From: Methanosphaera sp.
GTDB taxonomy: Archaea > Methanobacteriota > Methanobacteria > Methanobacteriales > Methanobacteriaceae
Length of the DNA: 64,000 bases
Direction of reading: 5' to 3'
Assembly: GCA_017430835.1 (NCBI GenBank)
Contig: JAFRMD010000082.1
Location: 21,571-85,570, forward strand
Part shown: piece by piece, positions 63,642 to 64,000 of the stretch
Layout: each line of letters begins with the position of its first letter
Numbering within the stretch: the first letter of the stretch is position 1
The notes under the pieces: generated by a model
Databases searched by the model: none
What the model was told of the DNA's origin: nothing
What the model saw: only the letters and a program-made list of their open reading frames with translations
Position numbers and translations under genes: made by a program

Positions 63642-64000
63642 TCACTCTTGGTTTAATTTTTGAATTACATCAACCATACGGGTGGCAAGGTTGATACATG
63701 TAGTTTTGGCAACTTCATCTTCTTCAGTGTTTCCAACACCTGTACCACCATAATGGGCTGTAGGACGATTATCGCCTACGACAATGCCTCCTTGAATCAA
63801 AAAGAAATCATGGATAGAGGCAATAGTACTTTCCTGACCACCATTACGGAAACCACCAGTACTAATAGCACCACAAACAGTATACTTAAATGCATGAACA
63901 TTCCGTAAAGGTCTTAAACGGTCAATAAAATTCTTGGCAAGGCCAGTCATATCACCAAAATAAACTGGACTGCTCATTATTATTCCATCAGCATCCTTAA
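63642..64000 (-). CDS. Flavodoxin-fold NAD(P)H-dependent FMN reductase family, 5' end beyond window
   Basis: At least 118 C-terminal codons are present; the frame runs off the window edge (DADGIIMSSPVYFGDMTGL at the right end), so the internal ATG near 63977 is not the start. GIIMSSPVYFGDMTGLAKNFIDRLRPL is the flavin-side loop and dimer helix of NADPH-dependent FMN reductases. ISTGGFRNGGQESTIASIHDFFLIQGGIVVGD and PTAHYGGTGVGN are also typical of this archaeal-bacterial family. The missing N-terminus would hold the FMN phosphate loop, possibly with a cysteine cluster. Confidence 0.85.
   Translation of the reverse strand, partial: KDADGIIMSSPVYFGDMTGLAKNFIDRLRPLRNVHAFKYTVCGAISTGGFRNGGQESTIASIHDFFLIQGGIVVGDNRPTAHYGGTGVGNTEEDEVAKTTCINLATRMVDVIQKLNQE

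Overview
The window looks like chromosome from a very AT-rich methanogenic archaeon of the order Methanobacteriales, most likely Methanosphaera (M. stadtmanae or a close relative). The archaeal signs are direct: aIF6, ribosomal proteins L31e, L39e, LX/L18a and S19e, prefoldin alpha, an FtsY-type SRP receptor, PDCD5, RNase P protein 4, NAC, an AK6-like kinase, SecD/SecF, HMG-CoA reductase and archaeal phosphopantothenate synthesis. Three large Asn/Thr/Lys-rich beta-helix 'adhesin-like' proteins, several flavodoxins and a BCCT transporter fit a gut Methanosphaera. The species name is inference from content; no search was run.

Layout. 1-2235: edge of a TPP-dependent enzyme, a dUTPase-like protein, a DUF368 membrane protein and a methyltransferase. 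2347-8234 (minus strand): a dense translation and protein-targeting cluster (RNase P protein, YhbY, S19e, PDCD5, PP-loop protein, L39e, L31e, aIF6, LX, prefoldin alpha, FtsY). 8630-11063: AK6-like kinase, SpoIIM-family protein, threonine synthase. 11593-17733: TM2-like protein, BCCT transporter, CCC1-like transporter, HMG-CoA reductase, succinyl-CoA synthetase alpha and an unknown conserved gene. 17835-20374: shikimate genes aroD and aroC around an unknown gene, then tRNA-Thr(CGT). 20421-33162: an MBL-fold protein and bacterial-type uvrA, uvrB and uvrC, with a 4.5-kb adhesin gene lying between uvrB and uvrC. 33173-40521: an accessory block of iron-sulfur flavoproteins, a QueG-like ferredoxin and three paralogues of an unknown ~190-aa family, split by a second adhesin and a TnpB remnant. 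40594-47061: YIP1-like and beta-repeat membrane proteins, an M42 peptidase, a membrane protein with a basic tail, a Dph6-like ligase, a UPF0201/kinase pair and phosphopantothenate synthetase. 47218-53495: a third adhesin, SecD/SecF and three tandem flavodoxins. 53621-57904: arginine genes argC, argB and argJ with an RNase HIII-like gene among them. 57967-64000: a secreted Ser-rich protein, a membrane protein with a GGDD (GTP-cyclohydrolase-III/GGDEF-like) palm domain, an NYN ribonuclease, a metallophosphoesterase, NAC, a DUF2304/glycosyltransferase pair and another flavoprotein cut by the window edge.

Two observations stand out. First, at least four genes have no convincing ATG/GTG/TTG start. 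Each instead has a perfect GGAGG ribosome-binding site followed, after 7-8 bases, by ATT or ATA in frame (9806, 30970, 35698, 58350; possibly also 50795). Paralogue alignment or signal-peptide structure supports the upstream starts, so non-canonical initiation may be real here. Second, a Zc3h12a/NYN-type ribonuclease is coupled (1-base gap) to a membrane-anchored GGDD palm protein resembling nucleotide cyclases and GTP cyclohydrolase III. This could be an undescribed nucleotide-signalling or RNA-turnover module.
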